From Candidatus Tenebribacter mawsonii (GTDB lineage: Bacteria; Cloacimonadota; Cloacimonadia; Cloacimonadales; TCS61): a DNA stretch of 21,688 nucleotides. The position numbers and the translations under genes are program-made. Under the pieces are notes generated by a model. The model was given only the letters and a program-made list of their open reading frames with translations, did no database searches and was not told the DNA's origin. The stretch covers positions 1 to 21,688 of the forward strand of contig JAVCCD010000265.1 of the NCBI GenBank assembly GCA_030765665.1. The letters run 5' to 3'. Shown piece after piece: positions 1 through 8,436 of this stretch; the first letter of the stretch is position 1; the number at the start of each line of letters is the position of its first letter.

Positions 1-117
1 GTTCCAAGAATTCATATATTCAGCGAAGGGGAAGATGCTTGGACTGGTGGTTTGAGAATTCAAGCCGATCTTGTAATTGAAATTAATATCAGCGATGATC
101 TTATTAACGATAATTAA
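1..117 (+). CDS. C-terminal end of an unidentified protein (partial)
   Basis: An open frame enters from the left edge in frame 1 and stops with TAA at 115-117, giving the last 38 residues of a protein. The tail is acidic (it ends SDDLINDN) with a short alternating hydrophobic stretch, LVIEINI, that could be a beta strand. No family can be recognised from so short a piece. It lies 17 bases before the next plus-strand gene and shares its direction, so the two are probably cotranscribed. It could be a real gene end or a chance open frame; the operon-like spacing and plausible codon use favour a gene. Confidence 0.55.
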   Translation, partial: VPRIHIFSEGEDAWTGGLRIQADLVIEINISDDLINDN

Positions 118-134
118 GAATAGGGAGAAATGAA

Positions 135-1361
135 ATGAAAAAAATAGTAATAACAACAATCGTGCTAACATTAAGTTTAGCCTTATTCGGAAATTATGAT
201 TTCTTCCCAGAGAATCCTGCGAATAATGCAGACAGACCCTATTCACAGATTCATATACCTTTTACAACATACGAAATGAATGTAAATAATTCTATCTTGA
301 GATTTGATGATATGCTGATGTTTCAAACAGAGCATCAACTTACCAATAGCGAGAAAAGTGTTATCACAGCAGATGATTTTATTCTAGATTTTAATACTTC
401 TTATGATTTATTAAATTTTGGTCATAAATATTGGAACTTTGATTTTGGTTTTAAATCATTTGGTAATATTGAGATATTAGATAAAATGTACTCTAATCTG
501 GTTATCTATGGTAATGATACAAATAGACCATATGAAAGTAACACAGGTGAAGGGAGCGAAGTTTTCTCATTTTGGAGAGCAACTTTAGATTATGCATATC
601 CAAAAGGGCTTAGTTTTGGGATGATCCCTGGTTTATTCCCAGAGAATGAAAGTAGCTCTTTTGTTGAATACTTGAGAGATATGACTCTTTATGTTGGAGC
701 AAATATTAACCTAGATTATTCTATGATGTATGCTTCAATAGATGAAAGTTCTCAAGAATTTGGCTCAATGGATGATAGCCTTTATTACCATTACAAAGCT
801 CATTTTAAATATTCTGATGAGGGATCAGTTGGAAGGCTTACTCCATCTTTTGGATTTGGAGTTAAAGCTAGAATTTTTAATGGGAATTTCTATGCGAAAA
901 TTGATGACATTTTTATGCAGTTGAATTATAAGAATCTTGCTGGTGGTTGGTATGATAAATACTACAGAAATGACCTATTATATTTTGACGAAGACTACGA
1001 AGCAATTGAAGAAACATTTGCTGAAGATGACTCTACAAGAGTAAAAAACCGTTATGTGAAATTTAGTCCAAGTGTTAGCGTTGGAATGGATTATATGATC
1101 TTAAAGGATTTACAAATCATGGCTAAATATATTAATAACCAGCATTCTTACAAGAATGGATTTTCTTTTGGTGCAGGTTATCAATGGCGATGGTTACCTG
1201 TCCAGGCTGTAATTGGATATGATGAAAATATTTATTATGAATTCAAATCTGGATTAATATTTGATAGATTTGAGTGGGAAACAGGAGCTACATTCTATCA
1301 TGGATTTTTCCGTTATGGAAAAGGTTTAGGATTGAGTTCATCAATGAAGATAAAATTCTAA
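135..1361 (+). CDS. exported protein, predicted outer-membrane beta-barrel
   Basis: This 408-residue protein starts with a signal peptide: MKK, then a hydrophobic stretch to about residue 18. The mature part begins with a FFPENPANNADRP stretch, which recalls the 'NPA' opening of some FCB-group barrel proteins (DUF5723/PorP-like); that link is from memory and tentative. The rest is rich in Tyr, Phe, Gly and Asn, with alternating polar/aromatic stretches typical of amphipathic strands, and the last residue is Phe, a common outer-membrane insertion signal. A GGGAG ribosome site lies at 123-127, 7 bases before ATG. An out-of-frame ATG at 130 is not the start. The gene is followed directly by a strong terminator. 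The function (transport, assembly or structural) cannot be told from sequence. Confidence 0.75.
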   Translation: MKKIVITTIVLTLSLALFGNYDFFPENPANNADRPYSQIHIPFTTYEMNVNNSILRFDDMLMFQTEHQLTNSEKSVITADDFILDFNTSYDLLNFGHKYWNFDFGFKSFGNIEILDKMYSNLVIYGNDTNRPYESNTGEGSEVFSFWRATLDYAYPKGLSFGMIPGLFPENESSSFVEYLRDMTLYVGANINLDYSMMYASIDESSQEFGSMDDSLYYHYKAHFKYSDEGSVGRLTPSFGFGVKARIFNGNFYAKIDDIFMQLNYKNLAGGWYDKYYRNDLLYFDEDYEAIEETFAEDDSTRVKNRYVKFSPSVSVGMDYMILKDLQIMAKYINNQHSYKNGFSFGAGYQWRWLPVQAVIGYDENIYYEFKSGLIFDRFEWETGATFYHGFFRYGKGLGLSSSMKIKF

Positions 1362-1380
1362 AGTAACAAAGTAAATATTA

Positions 1381-1412
1381 AACAGCCTGTCTATAAAACG
1401 GGCTGTTTTTTT
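1381..1412 (+). terminator. Rho-independent terminator of the plus-strand barrel gene
   Basis: A 10-bp stem pairs AACAGCCTGT (1381-1390) with ACGGGCTGTT (1398-1407), including one G-T pair, around a 7-base loop, and runs into seven T residues at 1406-1412. It sits 19 bases after the stop codon of the barrel gene. The stop codon of the converging minus-strand gene (1411-1413) lies in the T tract, so the two transcripts meet here. Read on the minus strand the same stem is followed only by a mixed A/T stretch, so termination in that direction is likely weaker. Confidence 0.9.
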
Positions 1413-3402
1413 ATAATAATCCCCATCTCTTTCTTAAGAATAATTCGGTGCAAAATGCAAGTATAAAAATAATAATAACATACCATTTTTTGTATATAGG
1501 AACCTCGTAACGTACCCTTAAAATCTTTCTTTCTAATTCGGATATTTTAAGATCAGAAGCATTATATAGTACTTTCCCATTAGTTTTATTTGAGATATAA
1601 GATAACAAGGATAGGTTTATTCCAGTGTCTCTGTTTTCAGATGAATTTTTGGAAATCATGAATTCACCTTCTGTAACTAATTTTGAGATATTATCAGTGA
1701 TTACATATTTATAATTCCCAGCATAAAGGGCTGAAAGTATTGCAAAGTGTTTGTTATTTTTATTTAGCATAAAACCATGATGAACAAGTGTTCCTGCAGA
1801 ATTTGTAACTGAAATTTCTGCGTTCATTTCAGTAATTGGAGTAAGCCTTTCATCATAAGCGTGAAGATCAATATTTATATCTTCACCAAGAAAATACGAG
1901 TTTTTCTCAAGTGACGCATAAAAACGTTGAGAGTTTGTTTGACCTAACCACGAAAAAATATTATGAATAAAATTATTATAACTATCTCCCGAATTCCACA
2001 GTTGCCATTTCCAAAGATCAAGGAAAACAAAATTTAAGATCTTTCCTTTCCCATTATTAAGGAATAATATTCCGGGGCTTTTCTCTTCGTTAGTCATTCT
2101 TGCAAGAACTTTAGCTTGAATTTTTGAACGAACATTATAATATGAAACAGGTGGAATGTTTTTGAAATCTTTTTTTTCAATTGATGAGAATGTGTTAAAT
2201 TGCTCACTTTGATTTGTAAGTGTGAATGAAGATTTTAAATTTCTATCTAAACTATATGAAGTTGTAGGTGAAATATTTTCAAATTCTTTTATTGGTTTAC
2301 CAATAATAAAAAGTCCTCCACCATTTTTTACAAATCGTTCAATTATGGTAACTTCATTTTTTGAAAAAAATAAGTTACCATTATTAATCAATGTAAGGAC
2401 ATTAATTTCGTTAATTTCAGTCTTAAGCTGGGTGAAATTTTCAGCAGATCTAAATTCATCATTCTTCAGTACAAACTTGCTCTGCCAGTGTGTATCACGA
2501 TTTATTGCGTCAACTATAAAACTTGCTTCCCAAGTTAGATTGTCGGAAATTAGTAAGCATTTAGAGCGGTCACGCTTTACTTGAATTGCGCTATTTACAA
2601 TATTATTATCAGTATTTATTTCGGTTGAGTCAGCAGATATTCTAACACAGATGGGCGTGAAACTACTATTTGCAAATGATGCATCAAAAGTTAGTTGAAG
2701 AAATTCTTTATTATCAAGATCGATCACTCTCTCGTTGACGATTTTATCTTCAGAAAGTAATTCAACTTTCGCCTTCCCGTAATAATTCTCAGAAATGATA
2801 TCAACAACTATAGGTGTGATTTCATTTCTATAAACGGACTTATTGTGATTGACTTCAGAAATTCTGAGATCAAAAGTATTCGATTTATAATTGGGATTAA
2901 AAGTATGAATTGGAATATTTTGATTCTCAATAATTTCAAGATCTTCATCAATAAACCATCCATCTGAAAGTAAAATAATCGCTTCAATATTATCAGGATT
3001 AATTTTTTTAAAAGTCTGTAACAATGTTTTAGTAATATTTGTAGATATTTTGTTACCCTCAATACCATCTGCAAAATCTAATGTTATAATTTCAAGATCT
3101 TCAGATACTAAATTTTTTTCAATTTCGGTCTGGATATTTTTGAAAACTTCGAGTTTTGATGCTTCCTCCCCAACTTGGTGCATACTTTCTGATACATCAT
3201 TTAGAATAATAATGAATGGTTTAATTATTTTACTTTTAAAGTAATATAAAACTGGGTTTAATAAGAGTAAAAGCAAAATGATTACCGAGATTGTTCGCAA
3301 ACTGATCAATAATATTTTTCTCCAACCTTCAATGTTCGGGACAGTTTTTTTATAAAATAATGAAATGAGTATTATTGAGAACGAAATTAATAATATTATC
3401 AT
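1411..3402 (-). CDS. membrane protein with von Willebrand factor A domain and GATase-like region
   Basis: This 663-residue protein has two N-terminal membrane segments (about 1-16 and 29-54) and one at the C-terminus (about 637-655) followed by a basic tail. Between them lies a VWA-like domain starting near residue 62, with a MIDAS-type D69-x-S71-x-S73 motif and a later LLSDG at about 145-149. A region around 335-375 (NGGGLFIIG) resembles the class I glutamine-amidotransferase-like fold seen in bacterial membrane proteins of BatA type, without an obvious catalytic Cys. An Ig-like part precedes the last helix. The layout suggests a large periplasmic or surface domain held at both ends. It starts 2 bases after the radical SAM gene stops and has no clear ribosome site, so coupling is likely. 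It is last in the run; its role is unknown. Confidence 0.75.
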   Translation of the reverse strand: MIILLISFSIILISLFYKKTVPNIEGWRKILLISLRTISVIILLLLLLNPVLYYFKSKIIKPFIIILNDVSESMHQVGEEASKLEVFKNIQTEIEKNLVSEDLEIITLDFADGIEGNKISTNITKTLLQTFKKINPDNIEAIILLSDGWFIDEDLEIIENQNIPIHTFNPNYKSNTFDLRISEVNHNKSVYRNEITPIVVDIISENYYGKAKVELLSEDKIVNERVIDLDNKEFLQLTFDASFANSSFTPICVRISADSTEINTDNNIVNSAIQVKRDRSKCLLISDNLTWEASFIVDAINRDTHWQSKFVLKNDEFRSAENFTQLKTEINEINVLTLINNGNLFFSKNEVTIIERFVKNGGGLFIIGKPIKEFENISPTTSYSLDRNLKSSFTLTNQSEQFNTFSSIEKKDFKNIPPVSYYNVRSKIQAKVLARMTNEEKSPGILFLNNGKGKILNFVFLDLWKWQLWNSGDSYNNFIHNIFSWLGQTNSQRFYASLEKNSYFLGEDINIDLHAYDERLTPITEMNAEISVTNSAGTLVHHGFMLNKNNKHFAILSALYAGNYKYVITDNISKLVTEGEFMISKNSSENRDTGINLSLLSYISNKTNGKVLYNASDLKISELERKILRVRYEVPIYKKWYVIIIFILAFCTELFLRKRWGLL

Positions 3403-3404
3403 AT

Positions 3405-4388
3405 TTACCAGTTTTCATCCGGTTCAGAATCTGAATAGTTAAAATTATCTTTCTTCAAATTTTTATTAATTCTAATAGGAAGCTCTTTCAATCCAAGCTC
3501 TATTTTAATTTGCTTCAGCATCTTAGAATCAAATCCTCTAAATAAAGAAATATCCTTAAAAGAAATTTCTAAAGTTTTAGCTTGGGAGCTACTAAGAATT
3601 CTATTTTTTAACATTTCCGCTCTTACTAATTCTCCAAATGAATGATGATAAGGACCCGCAATTATATTAGCTGCTTCAATATCGGAATGTAATCCAACCT
3701 TGATTACAGAAATGTCTTTTTCTTTAAATTTTCGTATCATTTTTGATGTTACAAAAATTGATTTTTCTAGTGTAAGAGGAACGTAATTCCCTTCATTAAA
3801 CCAATTTTCCAATTTAGTATTTTTTAGTACAATCGTTGGATATATCCTCACAAAATCAGGTTTTAATGTAATCGTGATTTCAATTGTTTCATTGAGAGTA
3901 TCAGCATTAAATCCAGGAAGCCCTGGCATTAATTGAATGCCAAGTGTAAATTTATTCTTCTGTATTAGATTGCATGTCTCTATTGCAATCTGGGGTGTGT
4001 ATCCTCTTCCTGTTGTAGCTAGAACGTTATCAGAAAAACTCTGGATTCCTAATTCTATAGTACTAACGTTGTTTTTCTTACAAAAATCTAAAATTTTTTG
4101 ATCCACAGAATCTGGTCTGGTAGAAATTCTAATATGGGTTAATGGATCTTTGTATTCATTTACAGCATCAAAATATTCTTGCTGGAGTTCTCTTGATAAT
4201 TTTGTAAAGGTCCCCCCAAAAAAAGCAATCTCTTTCTCTTCTGATTTGTTCTTTTTACAAAATTTGCTTACATTCTTACAAATAGATTGAGCTGAAGGTG
4301 GCTTACTTTTTGTAATAGTTTCTTGATCACAATAAACACAATTGAACGGGCATCCAAGATGTGGGATGAAAATCGGATATATTTTCAT
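3405..4388 (-). CDS. Elp3-like radical SAM protein
   Basis: This 327-residue protein carries the radical SAM iron-sulfur motif CX3CX2C at C13, C17 and C20 near the N-terminus, then FFGGTFTKL, which matches the GGxxxL-type SAM-binding region of the family. ISTRPDS and IELGIQSFSD are typical of the Elp3/HemN-like barrel. The N-terminus (YPIFIPHLGCP) closely resembles the radical SAM proteins encoded between rnc and smc in many Firmicutes, and here too it directly follows rnc with a 12-base gap. Unlike true Elp3 it is too short to hold a C-terminal acetyltransferase domain. A tRNA or other RNA modification role is possible but not shown by sequence. The start is the ATG at 4388; no strong Shine-Dalgarno is seen. 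Confidence 0.85.
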   Translation of the reverse strand: MKIYPIFIPHLGCPFNCVYCDQETITKSKPPSAQSICKNVSKFCKKNKSEEKEIAFFGGTFTKLSRELQQEYFDAVNEYKDPLTHIRISTRPDSVDQKILDFCKKNNVSTIELGIQSFSDNVLATTGRGYTPQIAIETCNLIQKNKFTLGIQLMPGLPGFNADTLNETIEITITLKPDFVRIYPTIVLKNTKLENWFNEGNYVPLTLEKSIFVTSKMIRKFKEKDISVIKVGLHSDIEAANIIAGPYHHSFGELVRAEMLKNRILSSSQAKTLEISFKDISLFRGFDSKMLKQIKIELGLKELPIRINKNLKKDNFNYSDSEPDENW

Positions 4389-4400
4389 TTCACTAGAAGT

Positions 4401-5132
4401 TTAAAGTCGTAACTTTTTGCAGGCATGTTTTGCTGCATCCTGTTGTGCTTCTTTCTTGCTATTACCAGTTCCTGAACCGTAAATTTCATCTTTTATTGAA
4501 ACTTGAATAGTAAAAATTTTTTCATGCTCTGGTCCCTCAGCTTTTAGAATAAGGTAATCTGGAGTTGCATGAAATTCAGCTTGAGTATACTCTTGAAGTT
4601 TACTCTTATAATCGGCAAGATGTCCTTTTTTCAAGTGTTTAGAGTAATCCATCATTATAAATTTTTTAATAAAGTTTCTTGCTTTTTCGATGTTACCATC
4701 AAGATAAATTGCGCAAATTAAAGATTCCATAGTATTCGAAAGTACCGAATTCAATCCACCCTTTCCAGCAGAATCTATATTGAATATTATGTATTCTTTA
4801 AGTTTCAATTTGCTTGAAATCAGCGCCAGCATTTTTCTAGAAACGATCTTAGATTTTAGTTTAGAAAGTTCACCTTCCGAATATTCTGGAAATTCAAAAA
4901 ATAGCTCTTCTGAAACTATTAAGCCTAAAATGGAATCCCCTAGAAATTCCATTCTTTCATAAGGTGATCCATTATTACTAAATGGTTCACGTGATGTATG
5001 TGTAAGAGCTGCAATTAAAAGAGATGGATTGCCAAATGTATAGTTAATTATTTTTTGAAATTTCTTTAATTCTATACTTTCAGAATCTTTAGCCGATATC
5101 TGTGAAATTAGAGATTTGATTATATTTTTCAA
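4401..5132 (-). CDS. rnc: ribonuclease III
   Basis: This double-stranded-RNA endonuclease matures rRNA and cuts structured mRNAs. The catalytic domain (about 20-155) holds the signature ERMEFLGDSIL at 59-69, with metal-ligand E62 and D66, and the second cluster NTMES with E136. The usual Asp of that cluster (E. coli D114) is Asn133 here. A double-stranded-RNA-binding domain occupies about 172-243 and ends in GSGTGNSKKEAQQDAAKHAC. The length of 243 is normal. The only good start is TTG at 5132-5130: the frame closes eight codons upstream and there is no ATG before the catalytic motif. No clear ribosome site precedes it, so expression may be low or coupled to fabF, which ends 38 bases earlier. 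The fab-acpP-rnc order is widespread. Confidence 0.93.
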   Translation of the reverse strand: MKNIIKSLISQISAKDSESIELKKFQKIINYTFGNPSLLIAALTHTSREPFSNNGSPYERMEFLGDSILGLIVSEELFFEFPEYSEGELSKLKSKIVSRKMLALISSKLKLKEYIIFNIDSAGKGGLNSVLSNTMESLICAIYLDGNIEKARNFIKKFIMMDYSKHLKKGHLADYKSKLQEYTQAEFHATPDYLILKAEGPEHEKIFTIQVSIKDEIYGSGTGNSKKEAQQDAAKHACKKLRL

Positions 5133-5143
5133 AATGCAATATT

Positions 5144-5167
5144 GTGAACCAACTTATACTGGGTCAC
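5144..5167 (-). other. weak hairpin between fabF stop and rnc start
   Basis: On the minus strand GTGACC (5167-5162) can pair with GGTTCAC (5150-5144), giving four plus two base pairs with one bulged T and an 11-base loop. It is not followed by a T tract, so it is not a terminator. It sits in the leader just before the TTG start of rnc. In E. coli, RNase III cuts a leader hairpin of its own message, which makes this position suggestive, but the stem is short and may be chance. Confidence 0.25.
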
Positions 5168-5170
5168 TTT

Positions 5171-6418
5171 TTAATTAACAAATTTTTTAAAGATAACTAC
5201 TCCATTATGACCACCAAAACCAAGAGAATTACTTAGTGCATAATTCACTTCCATTTCAATAGATTCATTCGGGATATAATCAAGATCACAGGCTGGATCT
5301 GGATGTTCGTAGTTAATTGTTGGGTGCAATTTTCCGGTAGTAATCGATTTACAACAAACAATTGCTTCGATACCTGCAGCAGCACCTAAAGTATGACCTG
5401 CCATAGATTTTGTTGAGCTAATCTTTACTTTTTTGGCATAATCACCTAAAATTGTTTTAATAGCGGAAGTCTCATTTGGGTCATTTAAGGGTGTTGAAGT
5501 ACCATGTGCATTTATATAATCTATATCTTGTGGTGTTATTCCAGCATCATTTATTGCTAATTGCATTGCACGTGCTCCACCTTCTCCATTTTCTGCAGGA
5601 GCAGTTATATGGAAAGCATCACAAGTTGCACCATAACCTACTACCTCTGCATAAATTTTTGCACCACGATTAAGGGCGTGTTCCATTTCTTCTAAAATTA
5701 TAACACCACCACCCTCAGCCATGATAAACCCATCACGCTCTTTATCAAAGGGACGACACGCTTTTTGCGGTTCATCGTTGTTAGTAGAGAGTGCCCTCAT
5801 TGAACAAAATCCTGCCACAGCTAAAGGTGTAACAGATCCTTCAGCACCACCTGTAACCATTATATCAGCATCTCCATATTGAATTGAACGGAATGCTGTT
5901 CCAATCGAATGGTTTGCTGAGGCACAAGCAGACGAGATGTTGAAATTAAGAGCTCCAAGTTTATATTGAATTGCAATTTCTGCCGAAGCAATATTAGAGA
6001 TCATTTTTGGAATAAAGAAAGGGCTTATCCGTCTCGGACCTTTTCTTTCCATTTTATAAGCTTCGGTTTCGAATGTGAGCATACCACCAATTCCAGAAGA
6101 CACGATAACTCCAGCGCGGTTATGATCAAATTCAACATCATTCAACCCAGATTCTTCGAAAGCTTCTTTTGCAGCGATTAGAGCATATTGTGTATAATGA
6201 TCCATTTTCTTAATTCTTTTCTTTTCAAAATATTCATTTGGATCATAATTTTTTATCTCACCTGCAATTCTGCTCGTATACTCTTCAGTGATTTCAAATT
6301 TTTTAATGTGATCAATACCGGATTTTCCAGCAAGGAGATTGTTCCACGTCTCTTCAACATTATGTCCAACAGAATTAATTGTTCCCATTCCGGTGATGAC
6401 AACTCTTCGTTTACTCAT
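5171..6418 (-). CDS. fabF: beta-ketoacyl-ACP synthase II
   Basis: This is the elongating condensing enzyme of type II fatty acid synthesis; it joins malonyl-ACP to acyl-ACP in the cytoplasm. The 415-residue protein has the full Cys-His-His triad: C165 in SSACAS, H305 in NAHGTST and H342 in MAGHTLGAAAG. The start chosen is the ATG at 6418, giving MSKRRVVITGMG, preceded by GAGGT at 6423-6427. The frame stays open 18 codons further to 6472, but that extension has no family match and would include the ribosome site. It lies 66 bases after acpP, with a hairpin in the gap, and before rnc. Confidence 0.96.
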   Translation of the reverse strand: MSKRRVVITGMGTINSVGHNVEETWNNLLAGKSGIDHIKKFEITEEYTSRIAGEIKNYDPNEYFEKKRIKKMDHYTQYALIAAKEAFEESGLNDVEFDHNRAGVIVSSGIGGMLTFETEAYKMERKGPRRISPFFIPKMISNIASAEIAIQYKLGALNFNISSACASANHSIGTAFRSIQYGDADIMVTGGAEGSVTPLAVAGFCSMRALSTNNDEPQKACRPFDKERDGFIMAEGGGVIILEEMEHALNRGAKIYAEVVGYGATCDAFHITAPAENGEGGARAMQLAINDAGITPQDIDYINAHGTSTPLNDPNETSAIKTILGDYAKKVKISSTKSMAGHTLGAAAGIEAIVCCKSITTGKLHPTINYEHPDPACDLDYIPNESIEMEVNYALSNSLGFGGHNGVVIFKKFVN

Positions 6419-6446
6419 AATTACCTCAAAATTTGGATAATAATAT

Positions 6447-6473
6447 GGTGGAGCTATAAACAATAACTCCACC
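6447..6473 (-). other. intercistronic hairpin between acpP and fabF
   Basis: GGTGGAG (6447-6453) and CTCCACC (6467-6473) form a perfect 7-bp G+C-rich stem with a 13-base A/T-rich loop. The flanks ATTTGG (6431-6436) and CCAAAT (6474-6479) are also complementary and could add an outer helix across an asymmetric internal loop. It begins 11 bases after the acpP stop codon. No T run follows on the minus strand, so it is not a standard terminator. It could protect the 3' end of an acpP message, slow read-through or be a processing site; this is inference. Confidence 0.6.
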
Positions 6474-6484
6474 CCAAATATAAA

Positions 6485-6718
6485 TTAATCTAATTGTTTT
6501 TGAAGATATTCAATTGCTTTTCCAACAGTTGTTAGACCTTCTGCATCTTCATCGGCAATATCAATATCAAATTCTTCTTCAAATTTCATGATAAGTTCAA
6601 CAGTATCAAGAGAATCCGCTCCAAGATCTTCAATGAAGCTTGCCTCTAAAGTTACTTCACCAACCTCAACACCTAATTCTTCTACAATAAGATCAATTAC
6701 TTTTGCTTTAATGTCCAT
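6485..6718 (-). CDS. acpP: acyl carrier protein
   Basis: This small acidic protein carries growing acyl chains on a phosphopantetheine arm. The 77 residues include the attachment site S36 in the invariant GADSLD motif (33-38), followed by the acidic recognition helix (ELIMKFEEEFDI) that docks with Fab enzymes. The length and strongly negative charge are typical. A strong ribosome site, AAGGAGG, lies just before the ATG at 6718, the best in the fab block, in keeping with the high level of ACP most cells need. It lies 20 bases after fabG and is separated from fabF by a hairpin. Confidence 0.97.
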   Translation of the reverse strand: MDIKAKVIDLIVEELGVEVGEVTLEASFIEDLGADSLDTVELIMKFEEEFDIDIADEDAEGLTTVGKAIEYLQKQLD

Positions 6719-6738
6719 TATTTCCTCCTTAATTTTTA

Positions 6739-7482
6739 CTACATTATCAAGCCACCATCCACCTGGATGGTTTGACCTGTTATATATCCAGCTTCATCTG
6801 AAGCCAGGAACACGCATAAGTTTGCAACATCCGTTGCTGTACCCATTCTAGATAATGGGATTGCAGCTGAATAATTGTCTATAATTTCTTGTGGTAATTT
6901 ATCTGTCATTTCTGTTTGGATGAAACCTGGTGCAACTGCATTTACTCTAATATTTCTTGAAGCAAATTCCTTTGCAGATGATTTTGTAAGTGCTATGATC
7001 CCACCTTTGGATGCAGCATAATTTGCCTGCCCCGCATTTCCCATCAAGCCAATAACTGAAGCTATGTTCACAATTATACCTGAACGATTTTTTAACATAT
7101 ATCTACTAACTTTTTGAGTACAAATGAATGTTCCCTTTAGGTTCACATTAATAACAGCATCCCAATCTGATTCCTTCATCTTCATGAGCAAGCCATCTTT
7201 AGTAATTCCAGCATTATTAATCAGGATATCGATTTTTCCAAACTCTTTATGGATCTCTTTGAAAATGGATGCTATTTCTTCAGAATTTGTGACATCTGCG
7301 GTAAAACCAATAGCCCTGTTACCTATGTCATCAATTTGTTGTACTGCTGTATCCACTGCTTTTTTATCAAGATCTATAATAACAGAAGTTGCTCCATGCT
7401 CGGATATTTTCTCAGCAATACTGAAACCAATACCCCTAGCAGCTCCTGTAATGATCGCAACTTTATCTTCTAAACGTTTCAT
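6739..7482 (-). CDS. fabG: 3-oxoacyl-ACP reductase
   Basis: This short-chain dehydrogenase reduces 3-oxoacyl-ACP to 3-hydroxyacyl-ACP with NADPH. The 247-residue sequence has the Rossmann motif GAARGIG (13-19), the NNAG motif at 89-92, and the catalytic Ser142, Tyr155 and Lys159 (NYAASKGG). The C-terminus, YITGQTIQVDGGLIM, is the usual FabG ending. Its ATG overlaps the fabD stop by 4 bases (ATGA), with GGAG inside the end of fabD as ribosome site, so the two are coupled. Position between fabD and acpP supports FabG over other members of this large family. Confidence 0.96.
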   Translation of the reverse strand: MKRLEDKVAIITGAARGIGFSIAEKISEHGATSVIIDLDKKAVDTAVQQIDDIGNRAIGFTADVTNSEEIASIFKEIHKEFGKIDILINNAGITKDGLLMKMKESDWDAVINVNLKGTFICTQKVSRYMLKNRSGIIVNIASVIGLMGNAGQANYAASKGGIIALTKSSAKEFASRNIRVNAVAPGFIQTEMTDKLPQEIIDNYSAAIPLSRMGTATDVANLCVFLASDEAGYITGQTIQVDGGLIM

Positions 7483-8420
7483 AACGACTCCAAATCAATT
7501 TTTCTTAATTCAAACGTCTCGATCGTGTCGATACTTATAACTTTAACATTCTTGTCAATTTTCTTTAACATTCCAGCAAGTACTTTTTTGGGTCCGAATT
7601 CAATAAATGTGTCAACACCATCTTCTATCATAAACTTGATAGAATCAACCCAGAGAACTGAAGATGTAACTTGTTTTGCAAGGTTTGTTTTAATTTCCTC
7701 AGTATTAATTACTGGTTTTGCATTTACATTGGAAACAACTGGAATTGTAGTTTCATTAAAATTAATTTTGTTCATTTCGTCTGCAAGCCATGTTGCTGCT
7801 TTTTGAATTAGAGGAGAATGGAAAGGACCTCCCACAACAAGTGGAATAACTCTCTTAGCCTTTCTTTCCTTTGCAATTTCACAAGCTTTATCAACTCCTG
7901 CTTTAGAACCTGAAATCACAGTTTGTACAGGTGTATTAAAATTGGCAGCTATTACAATATCAACCTTAGAAGCTTCTTCGCAAATGTCTTTAACGTCTTC
8001 AGGAGAAAGACCAATGATAGCTGCCATGGCAAAAGGTTTATCTTCATTTGCTTTAATCATGAATTCTCCACGTTTATGAACAAGATACATAGCATCTTCT
8101 AACGTAAGAACTCCATTTGCAACCAGAGCGGAGAACTCTCCTAATGAATGCCCAGCGACATAGTCTGGAGTAATATTAAATTCATGAAGAACAGTTTTCA
8201 TTGCTGCAATACTATGGAATAAAATTGCCGGCTGAGTAAATTTTGTTTCCTTTAGTTTATCTTCTGGTCCATCAGACATAATTCTATATAATGCAGTGTT
8301 ATTATTATTATCAAAATTCTCCAGAATATTCTTAAGTTCGGTATTGCTTTCTATAAAATCCATAGCCATGCCAATGTATTGAGCACCTTGACCAGGGAAA
8401 ATAAACGCTGTTTTAGCCAT
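7479..8420 (-). CDS. fabD: malonyl-CoA:ACP transacylase
   Basis: The enzyme moves malonyl from CoA to ACP to supply extender units. The 313 residues open with FPGQGAQYIGM, the oxyanion-hole loop. The nucleophile is S92 in GHSLGE (90-95), R117 (HKRGEFM) should bind the malonyl carboxylate, and H201 in GGPFHSPL completes the dyad. Length is normal. GAGGT precedes the ATG at 8420. It lies 16 bases after fabH and overlaps fabG by 4 bases. Confidence 0.96.
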   Translation of the reverse strand: MAKTAFIFPGQGAQYIGMAMDFIESNTELKNILENFDNNNNTALYRIMSDGPEDKLKETKFTQPAILFHSIAAMKTVLHEFNITPDYVAGHSLGEFSALVANGVLTLEDAMYLVHKRGEFMIKANEDKPFAMAAIIGLSPEDVKDICEEASKVDIVIAANFNTPVQTVISGSKAGVDKACEIAKERKAKRVIPLVVGGPFHSPLIQKAATWLADEMNKINFNETTIPVVSNVNAKPVINTEEIKTNLAKQVTSSVLWVDSIKFMIEDGVDTFIEFGPKKVLAGMLKKIDKNVKVISIDTIETFELRKIDLESL

Positions 8421-8436
8421 TTGTTTACCTCTATTA

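Noticed and set aside
1381..1412. The hairpin as an equally strong terminator for the minus-strand run
   Set aside because: Read on the minus strand it is followed by mixed A/T and not a T run, so only the plus-strand call is well supported.
6419..6472. Longer fabF start 18 codons upstream
   Set aside because: The extension has no similarity to FabF and covers the GAGGT ribosome site that fits the ATG at 6418, after which the sequence is a canonical FabF N-terminus.
7124..7540. 138-codon plus-strand open frame across fabG and the end of fabD
   Set aside because: It is antisense to two conserved genes with intact motifs; no independent support.
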